From: Closterium sp. Naga37s-1
Taxonomy: Eukaryota; Streptophyta; Zygnematophyceae; Desmidiales; Closteriaceae
Assembly: GCA_947471745.1 (NCBI GenBank)
Contig: CANJKZ010000505.1
Coordinates: 558,001-622,000 of the forward strand
DNA length: 64,000 bases
Reading direction: 5' to 3'
This document shows positions 11,601 through 22,998 of this stretch, one piece after another; within the stretch, counting starts at the first letter, position 1; every line of letters starts with the position of its first letter. The notes under the pieces were generated by a model that worked only from the letters and a program-made list of their open reading frames with translations, was not told the origin of the DNA and made no database searches. The translations under genes were made by a program, and so were the position numbers.

Positions 11601-13224
11601 GTCAGCTCCACTCTCACACACGCGCACATGCACGCGCGCGCACACACACACACGCACATGCACGCGCACACACATGCATCATTCTGCAACCACTTATCGG
11701 CCCCTTTGCACGGGTCCCTGAGGGATGGTTTTATTTTGCAGCCCATATTTCCTCCTCTGTACCGTTCTCCTCTTATCATTCTTCTCTCCTCCCCTCTCCC
11801 TCAGGGCCCTGTGCATTCCTACGTGGCCGTGCCGGGCGGATCAATTCCACAACCTGTATCTCCTCTTCTGTATCATTCTTCTCCTATGATTCTTCGCCCC
11901 GTCTTCTCCCTCAGGGCCCTGTGCATTCCTATGTTGCCGTGCCGGGCGGCCGCACAGCATACCTTTCTGAGCTAACGGCAGGCAGCACAGTGCTCGTGGT
12001 GGAGCGCACAGGACAAACTTGGCCGGCCACTGTGGGGCGGGTGAAGGTGGAGGCTCGTCCGCTCACTCTTGTGACAGCCAAGGTGGGTGCGGCAGCTGCA
12101 AGGGTAAGTGTGGTACTTGCTACAGCAGGGGGCAGTTCGAGGCGAATGTTGTCAAGCCTTTAGCTTTTCGGTCACTGCTGTTCCACGTCTGCTGCTGCTG
12201 CTTCTTCCTGTTGACCAACCACCAATGCATTTCTTGCCAGGGATTCCTGCAGCTAGGTAGCTGCATCACTTGAGCTGGCTGAAGCATTATGGATAGGCTG
12301 TACTGTGTTGTGAGGGATGGAGGCATCGAATACCTGCAGTGCACATTGCAGTGTGCAGTGGATGAATCTTCCTCCCCTCTGCACCTCCCCTCTGCATTTT
12401 CCTGGCCATTACAAGAACGTCTCCATAATCCTTTAGAACGCTGTGACTTTCAAGCCTCACTTGAATGTCAGAACCCAGCTTGCTCCACGCACTGCATAGG
12501 CCCCTCCACCCCCCCTCTGTCCTTGTTTCTGCAGGTACCCGGGCATGAAGAGTGCCTCCCCTGTAATCCTTCATAGAGCTTCCCATGGAAGGCCATGAAG
12601 ACAGCTTCCCATGGAAGGCCATGAAGACAGCTTCCCCATAATCCTTCAAAACGTACGGTAGCACCTTTGGAATCGACTCTCAATTCCAGTGCCCTGCTTG
12701 CTCCACCCACTGCACCATCTCTCCCTTGCGTCCTTACTACTGCTCTGCAGGTACCAGGCCATGAAGACAGCTTCTCCATAATCCTTCAGAATGCTGAAAC
12801 CGTTCGCCTCGTCTCTCCACTAGACCCCTCCGGTCCGTGCTCTTGCCACATCGCATCCCACCCATGCCTTCTTACTAACCACAACTTGCATGCAACCATG
12901 CACCCGCCGTGCTTGCCTGTCTGCTTGCCCAATCCTCCAAACTCATGCATGTGAAGTGCACACATACAACCATCCATCACACACGTACACTGCATGCCTG
13001 CACATACGTTCCTCACATACACCCCATGCCATGCCTCTTCCCATTCCTACACTCCTGCTTTCCACCTGCCCTACTTCCTCCCTCTTGCAGCATCCAAGGC
13101 GGCAGCAACAGGGTCAGTGTCAGTGAGTGAGTTGAGAGAGGGAGACCAGGTGCTGCTGGCAATGCAGCAAAACGCAGCACGGCACACAGGCATAGCCGTT
13201 CAGGAGTTTGTCCGGGAAGCATAG
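8650..13224 (+). CDS. 3-dehydroquinate synthase II-like protein, probably plastid-targeted
   Basis: Nine exons: 8650-9184, 9547-9713, 9955-10053, 10444-10512, 10881-11021, 11511-11600, 11915-12082, 12751-12832 and 13091-13224; the sum is 495 codons including the stop. Colinear with the plant/archaeal DHQS-II family: EVWVMTQAKEVVTAALEAGW, VVMDAADWK/VIPAENAVAA, GLDGVVLRTSDPSQVFALK, AGMGHRVCVDLCSLLPPG, GLLVGSFARGLFLVHAEC, RPFRVNAGPVHSYVAVPGG, DSFSIILQNAETVRLVSP and NAARHTGIAVQEFV. In archaea this enzyme makes dehydroquinate from an aldolase-derived precursor; the role of the plant homologue is unsettled because plants also have AroB. About 120 residues rich in Ser, Arg and Ala precede the domain and look like a transit peptide; an internal ATG at 8896 is an alternative start. 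Intron 4 appears to be GC-AG (AAG|gcatgt), and donors of introns 3, 6 and 8 are weak (gtccgc, gtcagc, gtccgt). Confidence 0.9.
11740..11950 (+). repeat. About 110-bp tandem duplication of acceptor plus head of DHQS-like exon 7
   Basis: The block ending ctccctcag|GGCCCTGTGCATTCCTA occurs at about 11740-11840 and again at 11850-11950. Only the second continues into the full exon. Using the upstream acceptor (exon start 11805) would add 110 nt, which shifts the frame. Confidence 0.85.
12405..12800 (+). repeat. Multiple partial copies of DHQS-like exon 8 head in the preceding intron
   Basis: Pieces of GGCCATGAAGACAGCTTC and TCCATAATCCTTCAGAA recur at about 12418-12447, 12531-12576 (with its own tctgcag acceptor), 12588-12655 (twice) and in the true exon at 12751. 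Copies differ by substitutions and small gaps. Only the last preserves an open frame matching the family (EDSFSIILQNAETV). Confidence 0.8.
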
Positions 13225-13625
13225 GTTGCATAGCATATCCCAGCAAACTGCAGTAACGAGTTACGGTAATGAGTTATATGCGTGAAAAATATGTCAGTTC
13301 AGTTATCACTCAATCTGAGGTTTTTACCATACTTAATGACAGACGGCGCAGAGGTCGCGACAGACGGACAGGCGACCATCAGTTGGACATCCCAAGATTC
13401 TGTCCTGTGGAGAAGGTGAATCACAGCTTGAGGCTTCTTTTGATGGTACCGACAACAGATCCTTTTACACTAGGAATCAAGAACTGTTTGTGTATCATGG
13501 TCAGATTTTCTAATACAGACACACCACCACATTCTACAACCTGTACAGGAAAACCACTACTACAGGGTACCATTCCCGCACCACAGCACCCAGCCCAACC
13601 GCTTCCACCACGCCCACACCCCTTT
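13225..13625. other. Convergent intergenic spacer between DHQS-like gene and reticulon
   Basis: Contains the 3' ends of both genes. No coding potential beyond short unsupported frames was seen, and no repeat was recognised. Confidence 0.5.
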
Positions 13626-15656
13626 CTACTCCATCTTCTTCTGCTTCTGCTTGTTGAGCAGCCCTACGAGCTTGTCCTCCACCACGCCCTTCACCTGCTT
13701 AATCTGCGCCAGAGCTTGGCCCAGATGCTCGTCCACCTGATCCTCGTACCGGTCGTACAGCACTGGCACTGTGAAGGCTGCGAGCATACCTGGTGAAGGG
13801 TGAAGGGGGGAAGGGAGAGAGAGGGAGGGAAGGGAGAGAGAGGGAGGGAAGGGAGAGAGAGGGAGGGAAGGGAGAGAGAGGGAGGGAAGGGAGAGAGAGG
13901 GAGTTCAAAGGGGATTAATGGCAGTGGAGAGAAGCCAGGGTCTCATATGAGTGAGTTCTTATGTTTCTTAACAAGGGAGAATGGGGGACAGACATGTGGG
14001 AATGAAGGCAGCATGTGGGCGGCATGACATGACACATACCAATGAAGACGAGAGTGAGGAAGTGGAACCACCCTCCCACCACGGAGACGAAATACAGCCC
14101 GCTCAAAACCTGCCACACACACAAATGAAGATAGGAAAAAATGCGCGCAGAAGGGGGGGAGCGATAAGGTCAGGAGGGGGACACGGAGAGAGGAGGCGCA
14201 AGAGAGGGCGGGCACCGGAGAGAGGATGCGGAAGGGCAGGCGCGGGAAAGCGGGCGAGGAAGAGCGGGCGCAGCACCTTGACGAGCAACATCTAGCCTTG
14301 CCCGACGCTACACCGTGCGCTAGTTGCCACACGCGCGGTTCTATATATGTATAAACACGAGTAACTGTCACCTTCACGAGAGAATTTTACGGTACCTTGA
14401 CACGCAGCATGTACCGTAGTTCTTTCTCGGGTTGGGTAGAGAAATACAATTGGATGACGAGGAGGTTGGGTTCACGACTTCGTTTAGGGTTGTTCGTGCG
14501 ACTGGGGCTTTCGTCATTGTTACCGCAGTTGCTGTGCGAACTTTCGAAAACAGGCAGGGCCAAGTGATCCAGTGGGACTGAAGAGCAGCAGGGCAACACC
14601 CTTTCAAAGTTAGGAAGCTTGAGGCACTTTTGGGCTGTTTGGGACTCCGGCAGCATGTAGTCCTTGCCCAGCGCCACGTCGTGCAACTCACACGCGTGCA
14701 AATTAGACATGAGAACACGATTCGTTGCACACGTAAGCGGCTGCACCACCCACCTTGACGAGCAGCATGTAGTCCTTGCCCAGCGCCACGTCGTGCGCGA
14801 GCAGCAGCGCCCTGTTGGCGTGATCGCGCAGGCGCAGCGCCGTCGAGCGCACCGCGTCCTCGGATAGCCTCAGCGCGGGGAAGGGCGGACCCGGCCTGCG
14901 CAGATCCAAGGAGCGGCGCGGGAAAAGAAAAGCCACAATCGATCCGCAAGTGAGATTACAGCCGATCTTGGTGAACAAGATTGGATGAGGCGGTCACTTG
15001 CTGCGGTAGCGGCGGAACGGCGAGACTGAAAGGCGACGAGACGATGAGACGTCTTGACGGCGAAAGTTAAGACAAGGTATGCCGATTAGAAAGGCTAAAA
15101 CATTGATGAGTCGATAGAGATCGTCGACAGAGAGAGTAAGCCAGAGCGCGTAAGGGGAGAGCGTGGACAAGGCGCGTAGGCGGAGGGCGTACTTGTTAAG
15201 AAGCGAGGACACTTGAGCCCAGGCGAAGACGAGCGAGATAAGAATCATGAGCACGTCCGCGAGAATCGTGAGTAGCGTGAACCCCGACCGCTCGAACACG
15301 ATCCATAGACCCGCGACCGACACCAGGATTCCCGCACTCGCCTTCCAGTCCTTCCATAATAGCACATCCGCGGCTGGAAGAGCAAATAATTCGAATAATA
15401 CAGATCACAGATCGCGCGGGATGGAAAGAACGCGGATTTGAGTTTAGATTTATACCTTGAAACGGTCCGCAAAGGTAGATTGAACAGGCAATCGTAGTGC
15501 ATATGCTTGCTCGGGAAAGTTGGCAAATAACTCGTTATTCTTACCCTTGCCGCCACCAAGCAGTTCCCTGACTGATTTCGTCCTGCCGAAAGGACGCTCC
15601 TTCAACGGAGAAGACGCTGCCGGTACGGCGGTCTCGGCGGATAGCGAATCGGCCAT
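13626..15656 (-). CDS. Reticulon-like protein (RTNLB family)
   Basis: Five exons: 15656-15545, 15373-15193, 14895-14754, 14109-14040 and 13789-13626; 223 codons including the stop. SVRELLGGGKAADVLLWKDW matches the RTNLB opening 'V...LGGGK.AD..LW'. Exon 2 supplies the first hydrophobic hairpin (ASAGILVSVAGLWIVF, then LLTILADVLMILISLVFAW). Exon 3 carries the cytosolic loop (LRLSEDAVRSTALRLRDHAN). Exons 4-5 supply the second hairpin (VLSGLYFVSVVGGWFHFLTL, then AAFTVPVLYDRYEDQVDE, the family's 'T.P..Y..YED.VD'). The length of 222 aa fits the family. Such proteins bend tubular ER membranes and sit in plasmodesmata or cell plates of plants. The C terminus KQKQKKME is a lysine-rich cytosolic tail. 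An upstream in-frame ATG at 15671 would add five residues. Confidence in the family is high. Confidence 0.92.
13800..13905. repeat. 19-bp purine-rich tandem repeat, 5 copies, in reticulon intron 4
   Basis: The unit AAGGGAGAGAGAGGGAGGG repeats about five times immediately next to the last exon's acceptor. On the gene's strand it forms an extended pyrimidine tract ahead of the splice site. Confidence 0.85.
14275..14797 (-). repeat. Copies of the reticulon exon-3 tail within the following intron
   Basis: A 34-base piece of exon 3 (14763-14796) is repeated without mismatch at 14651-14684. A more diverged copy of the exon tail with a donor-like junction (GTCAAG|gtgctg) lies at 14275-14312. Neither extends the protein in a way that fits the family. 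Confidence 0.8.
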
Positions 15657-16730
15657 AACGTCAAGCTTCAACTGCGATCCGGACGCTCAAAACACACGGT
15701 AAGGGCCCGACTTGAACGCGCTCCGCAGGGAAAATAGCAAAGAATAATCTGAAAGAGCAGAATCTCTGGAAGTTCGCCGAATGTCTAGAGAAGAGAGGTA
15801 GAGAATAGTGTGGAAGCAGATCGAAGCTTATAGGCTTGGCTTGGAAGGGATTCGCGAATTCTGCGAAATATGTGTTTCCCGAATATCTCGTTTCCTGACG
15901 AGTCGAATTGAATCTGGCGATCGAGCTTGGCTCGCACGGAGTGCCCTTGCGCCACACGCAACACAACACCGGATGACGGCGACGACGACGACGAAGGCGA
16001 TTCGACAGGCGAACCGACGACGAACAGACCGCAAACGAGTGACCACGATTCGTCTGCTACGCAGTCGGTCGCACACTCTAGAGCTAGGTCGCAGAGATCT
16101 CGCTGTAATCGCGCCTGCCCGCTGACAAATCCAGCATCAGCACTCGACCCCACTTTTGTGGAGACAGACACGTGTCCAGGGTCCGAGGCTGTGCATATCC
16201 GCGCTATTGCGAATGATTGAAGAGTACACGCCCGAGTGACTAGGAAGTTTTCTGAAGCCAATTCTTTGACGGCATGCAAGACCGCCTACTGATTTTACCC
16301 CAAATTGTGTATTACTCTATCCTTCACATATCATCCAAAATGCGTTTATAAGACACCAGAGGACAAGGCTCACCACTACATAGCATAACTAGCACAATAA
16401 CAGCGACCTAGAGTGTCTACAAGTGCAATAATAATCATAAAACCTCTACATGCCATATCTACCACCAAACCCACATTCCTGCACAATCAAGTAGCTTACT
16501 TAGTGCTTACTCAAATGAAACCTAATCAGCCTGACTACTAGAACATGGGTCATCCAAACCCTATGAATCACAACCAAACCACACAATGGCACCGTGAGCT
16601 GGCTTCAACAGATACTACACCAGACAACAAAAACTGCCCGCTACTTATGAGTCTTGCCGCCTCACCTCATGGAACCCAGTCCCGTAACTTCCCACTGACA
16701 GACACACTCGTCCCCTCCCCCCTTACCCCC
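15657..16730. other. Reticulon upstream region and spacer; AT-rich part 16250-16560
   Basis: Lies between the reticulon start and the 3' end of the next minus-strand gene. Several open frames at 15785-16279 overlap on both strands and contradict each other, so none is called. The 16250-16560 part is unusually AT-rich for this window. Confidence 0.4.
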
Positions 16731-19700
16731 TCAGTCCTGGCATTTTTCCCTCCTGGTAGCAGCAGCAACCCCTGCCTTGCCCATGCCCCTCACTGGACTG
16801 AAATTCGGGCTCCCCTCATCCTCCTCCTCCTCCTCCCTTCTCTCCTTCCACCCCCCTCCATCCTCCTCCCCTCTCTTCCCTCGCGGGCTGCGAGACACCG
16901 CCCTCCCTACCCTCTCTCCTCCCCTCTCTCCCCCTCCTCCTATGCTCCCAGAACTAATCCCACCCTCCCTCGTCTCCCCTCTCGCGCGCCTCCCTCCGCC
17001 ACCACCTCTCCCGCCCCTCCCATCATACTCCCCCATGCGAGCCGGACTCAGCCTGCGGTCCCGCCCAATATCCCCCTGTCCACCCTCCCCGCCGCCTTTC
17101 TCCCGCTCATGCTCGTACCGTCTGCCCCGGCCCCCCCACCCTCCTCTCTCCTCCTCCATCTCCTCCTCCCCATGAAACGCATTCATCCCCTGCCCGCTCA
17201 AATGCTTGCGCAGCAGCCGGTTCCCCCCACCTCCTCCTCCTCCCCCGCTGTTATCCCTCACAAGCCCTGAGTCTCTCATGTACCCCCCGCCATCACGCAT
17301 CATCATATAAGCGGGAGCACGCCCTATGCTGATCCCCGCCTCGCTCCGCACCCCCGCCGACTTGAGACTATCATTCGTGTTGGTGCGCTGCAGCACCGGA
17401 CCCGACCCCTCTCCACCGGACAGCCCCCCTTCATCCGACCATTCCCCCGACTCCCTCCGCCCAAGCGTCCCCCCAAGCCCTCCTCCCCCTCCCCCTCCCG
17501 GCGCCCATCTGCTCCCCTCGCGACCCACACCCAGACCCCCACCGCCGATCCCCCGTCTATACCCCGTCATCCCATGCACCTCCGGCTGCCCACTCTGCCC
17601 GGATAGAGTCCTATACAGAGCACTATCCCGCACGTCCGCGCTCCGCTCCTCGTACGACCCGCGCGACTCCTCCTGCTGCTCCTCCGTGAGCGTTCTGTGC
17701 AGCATGCGCGCCCCGCCCGGCCGCCCGCGGATCCTCGGGCCCCGGGACCCACCTGGCTCAGCAGATTCCAAGCTGGCGCGGCGCACAAGCGTGGGGAGAG
17801 GCGCACGGTTCCCAGAAAGAGACTTCTGGAAGAGCTCTGCACGAAGCTCCTCTCGCTGCGCCATCAGGCTGCTGCTCGTGCTCGTGGTGCTGCGCGGCCC
17901 GTCGCGGCCTTCCCGCCCCCCCTCGCGCCCCCCCTCGCGACCGTCGCGCCCGTTCTGGTGGTGGTGGTGGGAGGAGTAGCGCGAGGTGGAGGAGGAGGAG
18001 GCGGGGGAGCGGCTGCTGGTGCTGGTGTCGTTGCTGTCTGCGGCGCCGCCGTCCTTCTCTTGCCACTTGAGCTTCGCCCATGTCGCCCCCGGCCTTGCAA
18101 GGCGCCTCTGACCCTCCTGTGTAAGGGGGAAAGGGGAAAGGGGAAGGTGGGGTGGTGGGAGGGAGACGGACGGTTGTGTTGGGGGAGGAGGGGGGAGGGA
18201 TGCATGATGCAAGGAGGAATCACTCTGCATGTGTGGAAACATGTGCACTGAGGCAAGGAGAGGTGAGGAAACAGAAAGGGGTCCGGGAGAGAGCTAAGCG
18301 GTGGGACCGAGGAGGGCTGACTTGCAATGGTGCGGTTGAGCTTTTGTTCTCTTCTCTTCTGTCCTGTTCTGCTTTAGGTTGCACCGTGCGTTCTCCCTCC
18401 CGTGCTTCCCCCCCCTGCACTGCACCTTCTACTCTACTCCTCCTTCCTTCTCTGCTGTTCCTGATTCCCCAGTCCTCTGTGCTCATGTGCCACACGTGTT
18501 GCACGCAAAAACAATGGCACAAACGCGCAAAACCTAGAGTGCACGAAGCAGACATGGCACAAGGAACAAGATTGCAACAAGAGTGCACAAGCCAAGAGTG
18601 CACAAGCCAAGAGTGCGCAAGCCAAGAGTGCACAAGCCAAGAGTGCGCAAGCCAAGAGTGCACAAGCCAAGAGTGCACAAGCCAAGAGTGCGCAAGCCAA
18701 GAGTGCGCAAGCCAAGAGTGCGCAAGCCAAGAGTGCGCAAGCCAAGAGTGCGCAAGCCAAGAGTGCGCAAGCCAAGAGTGCGCAAGCCAAGAGTGCGCAA
18801 GACAAGAGTGCGCAAGCCAAGAGTGCACAAGCCAAGAGTGCACAAGCCAAGAGTGCACAAGCCAAGAGTGCACAAGCCAAGAGTGCACAAGCCAAGAGTG
18901 CACAAGCCAAGAGTGCACAAGCCAAGAGTGCGCAAGCCAAGAGTGCACAAGCCAAGAGTGCGCAAGCCAAGAGTGCGCAAGCCAAGAGTGCGCAAGCCAA
19001 GAGTGCGCAAGCCAAGAGTGCACAAGCCAAGAGTGCACAAGCCAAGAGTGCACAAGCCAAGAGTGCACAAGCCAAGAGTGCACAAGCCAAGAGTGCACAA
19101 GCCAAGAGTGCACAAGCCAAGAGTGCACAAGCCAAGAGTGCACAAGCCAAGAGTGCACAAGCAGCTGTGCACGCAAGCAGCAGCCTTCTCTACACACAAC
19201 TATGTCCAGTTGCAACAGTGAACAACCCCCCATGTGTCTGCTATGTGCCTGCTACGTACCGTGGCTGGTCGCCCCGGGCCGCCCTTCTCCTGTGTTGACT
19301 GCCGGCTGTACTCCCCCTCCGCCTCCTCCCCCTCCGCCGCCCTCCCCCGCGCCCCTCCCCCCCCCACCCGCCGCCCACCACTGTCACGGTCATCTGAGTC
19401 CCGCCGCACCAGCCCTTGCCTCTCCCCCTCCTCCCCCGCGCGCCCATAGCTCCTCCCCGCCCTCTCCCCCCGCTCGCCCCGCTCCCCTCGTTCCCTCCGG
19501 TCCCCAGAGTCACCCCGTCGCTCCTCTGACTGCTTCTCTTGCTCCTTCCCCTCGCCTTCCCCCTCCCCCTCCACCTCCCCGTCCCCTTCCTCGGCGATGT
19601 ATCCATCGTCCTGTTGCCTCTCCTCACGTTCCTGCCTCCCCCGATCTGCCCTGTACCCACCTTCTCTCGCTCGCTCCTTGTCACTCCCCCTCCCCCTCTC

Positions 19701-21478
19701 CCTCTCCCTCTCTCTATCCTCCTCCCTCTCCCTCTCCCTCTCACGCTCTCGCCCCCTCTCCGACCGCCTCCCTCCCTCTTCCCGCCCACTCCATTTCTCC
19801 CCCACGTCCCGCCCATCCCGCCCGTCCCGCCCGTCCCGCCCGTCGCGCCAATCCCGCCTGTCCTGCGCGTCCCGCGCTCTTCCCCTGCCCTCACCCTCCG
19901 CATCCCCGTCCCCATACCCGTCCCCCATCCGCCTATCCTGGCTCGTGCCACGCTCCCGCCGTCCCTCCTCGTCTCGACCCGCGCCCCTCCCATCCCTCCC
20001 TTCCCTCCCCTCTCTTCCCTCCCTGCCTCCTCTCCTCCCAACTCCCCTCTCATTCCGCTCCCCATCTTCCCCATTCCTCTCATCCTCCCCACTTCTCTCC
20101 TGCCTTCCCCCCCTCTCGTCACTTGTCCCCTCCCGCCCCGTCTCCCCATCTTCCGACTTCCGCGGCCCCTCCATGTTCCCCCTCCCCCTCTCCGCCTCCC
20201 CTCCGCCCGCCTTTTCGCCATCACCTTCCCCCTTCTGCGGCGTCCGCTCCCCGTCATCCCCGCTTCCGCCTTCTACCTTCTCCGCGGAAGCGCGGCTCTC
20301 TGCTTCCGCGCCAATCCCCTCCGCTCCGCCTCCCGTCACTCCGCCGTTGCCGCTCCTGCGCCTCTCCCCCTCCTCGGTTCCGCCAGTCCCCTTCCCCACT
20401 GGCGCTAGCCCTGCTGCCGCGCCTGCTACTGCGGGGAACGTTGCGCCGCCGCCTTGCGTTTCGGCTGGCGTTGCTGCAGCCGCCCCTGACGCCGCCGCCG
20501 CTGCTGCGGAAGGCTCTTTTGCCGGTTCCGCTCCCGCCGCTTCCGCTGCTGTCGCACTCCCAGTAGCTCCGCCCACCCCCTCCGCGGCCACTCCCGCTGC
20601 TGCTCCATCCGCTCCCGCTCCCGCTCCCTCTCCCACTCCCGCTACTGCTACCGCTGCCGCTGCTGCCGCTGCCACTGCGCCAGCGGCCGCTACTCCCACC
20701 ACTGCTGGCGCAGCAGCAGCGGCAGCCGCGGGGGAAGCAGCGGGAGCAGCAGGGGAAGCGCCAACCCCCGGCGCGACCGCTGCTGCGGCGGGCGCGCCTG
20801 GCTCCGCCTTCACGGGCGGGGGGGTTGTTGGTTTGGGGGGAGCGGACGCGGCCACACCTCCCAGCCCCTTCCCGCTCGGACTCTGCACAAGACCATGCCC
20901 ATGCCCCTTTTTGAACAGCCCGAACGATCCGCCTCCGCTCTCCCCGCTCGCATCCCGCCTGCCGCTTCCCCCAATTGCGCTCTTCCCCTTGCTCCTTCCG
21001 CCGCTCTTGCTCGCTTTCCCCGCGCCCTTGCCCGCCAACTTCCCCACGTCACCCATCTCCAGGCGCTCGCGCATCGCGAAGAACGCGGGTCGCGCAAGGT
21101 GCTTCCGCGACCGCAGCTGCGCCAGCATCGACCGCGCCGCGGCCGCCGGCATGGTCTCCCACGGGGAATCCGCCGCCGCGGAAAGCGGCGACAGGCTCGC
21201 CGCGCCGACCGAACCCGCGTTCGGGTTCGACTGCGGGATCGCCGCGGGGGACCCGTCGTCCGCGTTACAAGCGCCCTCGCTATACTTGCTCGTGTACGGC
21301 GCCCAGAACGCCTCGATGGTCGTCACCTTGGGCGGCTGCGCGCGCGGCAGCCACGGCTCGGGTTTCTGCAGGGACGACTGGAGGCGCTGCCACGCGGCAT
21401 GGCTGTCCGCGATACACGCGTCCACGTGCTTGCGCCCCAAGGCGCGGTCGTTGAACCCGAACACGCGCCCCTCGTCGC
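16731..21478 (-). CDS. Unrecognised large, disordered, charged protein (5' end unresolved)
   Basis: Two exons are supported: 21478-19260 (739 codons) and 18116-16731 (461 codons plus TGA). They join in phase 0 (CCAGCCACG|gtacgt ... cacag|GAGGGTCAG). The first begins with an ordered-looking segment (DEGRVFGFNDRALGRKHVD, then DACIADSHAAWQRL, then TIEAFWAPYTSKYSEG, then PWETMPAAAARSMLAQLRSR). It then turns into Ala/Pro-rich and Arg/Glu/Asp/Gly-rich sequence resembling RS/RE-rich nuclear proteins. The second exon has recurring short motifs (LHRTLT, LYRTLSGQ, LQRTNTND, LLRKHLSGQ). A possible upstream exon around 21640-21580 (GTPTVSAAFTAPIRPA before a gtacca donor) would fit in phase, but no ATG was found. 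No domain is recognised; a nuclear RNA- or chromatin-related role is only a guess from composition. Confidence 0.6.
18586..19155. repeat. 15-bp minisatellite, 38 units, inside an intron
   Basis: The unit CACAAGCCAAGAGTG is repeated 38 times with almost no change except an A/G toggle at the second base (CAC/CGC) and one GACAAG variant. The unit length is a multiple of three and contains no stop on either strand, so all reading frames stay open (for example repeating SQECA, HKPRV, ACALL, VHSWL). These open frames are a repeat artefact and no gene is called. It lies in the intron between the two exons of the disordered-protein gene. Confidence 0.95.
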
Positions 21479-21639
21479 CTGTCGCATGGCGGGACGAGAG
21501 TGGAGAGAGGAGTGAGGCCAGTGGAGTGAGGAGTGAGGGAACGGACGAGAGGTAAGGGCGCTGGTACTTGCAGGACGGATGGGCGCGGTGAAAGCGGCGG
21601 AGACGGTGGGGGTTCCAAGGCGCTTGTGGCGCGACGATG

Positions 21640-22850
21640 CGCGAAAAAATACAGGACGGCAGGGGCAGAAAAAAAGGGGGGACGGCAGCGGACGGCAAGG
21701 GTAGGAAAAAGCGGCCGACAAGGGACGACAAGCAGCAGATAATCAGGACGGCAAGGGTAGCAATTAGGGACGGGAGGGGTAGAAAAAACGGGACGGCAGG
21801 GGCAGAAAAATATGAGACGGCAGGGGCAGAAAGAATAGGACGGCAGCGGTAGCAACTAAAAGGGGGGGTTAACAAACAAGAGATGGTGGGGATGGCAAAT
21901 AAGCGACAGGGGGAGGATTGAAAATAAGCGGCGGCGGCGGTAGTTATTAGGAACGGCTGGGGGCAGAAAAAGAAAAAAACTTCAAGGATAACATTTAGGG
22001 ACGGTAGGAGTAGCAAATAAGTGCCGGCAGATGCATAAAAAATAGGACGGTAGGGGCAGTAGTGACGGCAGGGGCAGAAAATCAGGGACTGCAGGAGTAG
22101 CAAATAGGATGGCAGGGGCGTAGAATTAGGGACTTCATAGGTAGCGATTAGGTACGGTAGGGGTAGAAAACAGAGGACGGGAGGAGCAGCAAATATGGTA
22201 AGGGGTAGAAAATTAGAGAAAGACGGGAGGGGCGGTTGGGTAGGAATTAAAAGGACGGTAAGGGTAAAATTTAGGAACAGCTAGGGGCAGAAAACAAGGG
22301 ACGGCAGGGGCAGGAACTCTAGGGACTGAAGGGGTGGCGATTCAGGGGCGGTTGGGGCAGCAAACAAGCGAAGGTGCGGATTGAAAATAAGGGACGGCAG
22401 GGGCACAAAAATTAGGGACGGCAGGAGCAGAAAATTGGGGACGGTAGGAGAACACAAGGGATGGGTCTGGCGGAAAATAGGGACGCCACGGGTAACAAAC
22501 AAAGGACGGCAGAGAATAACAGAGAACGGCACGGATAGAAGATCAGGGACTGCAGGGGAAGGCAGATGTAGCTACGAGGGGGCAACAAGAGCAAATAGGG
22601 CTCCGCAGGGGTAGCACGCATGGACAGGACATGGTGGCAATAAGGGCGAGGTTATTAAAAGGTAGAGGGGGTTGCAAATAAGGGGTGGCAGCGGACGGCA
22701 AGGGTATCAAGGGACGGCAGGCCAGCAGATAAGGGACGGCAGGGGTGACAAATAAGAACGGCCGGGGTAGCAAATAAGAACTGCCGGGGTAGCAAATAAG
22801 GGGCTGGAGGGGTGGGAAGTTGAGGGGTAGCAAATAAGGACAATGTTCAC
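21640..22850. repeat. Degenerate G-rich minisatellite, unit roughly 20-25 bp
   Basis: Variants of GGGACGGCAGGGGTAGCAAAT recur for about 1.2 kb with constant substitution and length change. The strand is strongly asymmetric (purine-rich on +). It lies just 5' of the disordered-protein gene on that gene's strand and may hide its first exon. No intact coding frame is proposed. Confidence 0.8.
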
Positions 22851-22911
22851 GCAGGGCTGCACGATGGACCATGGGAGGACGACGAGGGCGATAAAAATCG
22901 TGATTTGTTGT

Positions 22912-22924
22912 TGTGTGTGTGTGT

Positions 22925-22997
<73 letters not shown>
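22912..22997. repeat. (TG)n microsatellite, about 42 repeats with one interruption
   Basis: Alternating GT/TG run with a single A interruption near 22929, followed by a short T tract. Located 460 bases downstream of the 3' end of the pyrophosphatase-like gene. Confidence 0.95.

Positions 22998-22998
<1 letters not shown>

Noticed and set aside
18152-20566. 804-codon plus-strand open frame, and several open frames on both strands over the 15-bp array
   Set aside because: The 15-bp unit has no stop in any frame; the rest is antisense to the better supported minus-strand gene and is Pro/Ser-rich shadow sequence.
19597-21555. 652-codon plus-strand open frame
   Set aside because: Antisense to the charged minus-strand exon; GC-rich composition keeps the opposite strand open, with no domain and no splice logic.
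22912-22997. Telomere-like or origin sequence
   Set aside because: It is a simple (TG)n dinucleotide repeat without telomeric units.
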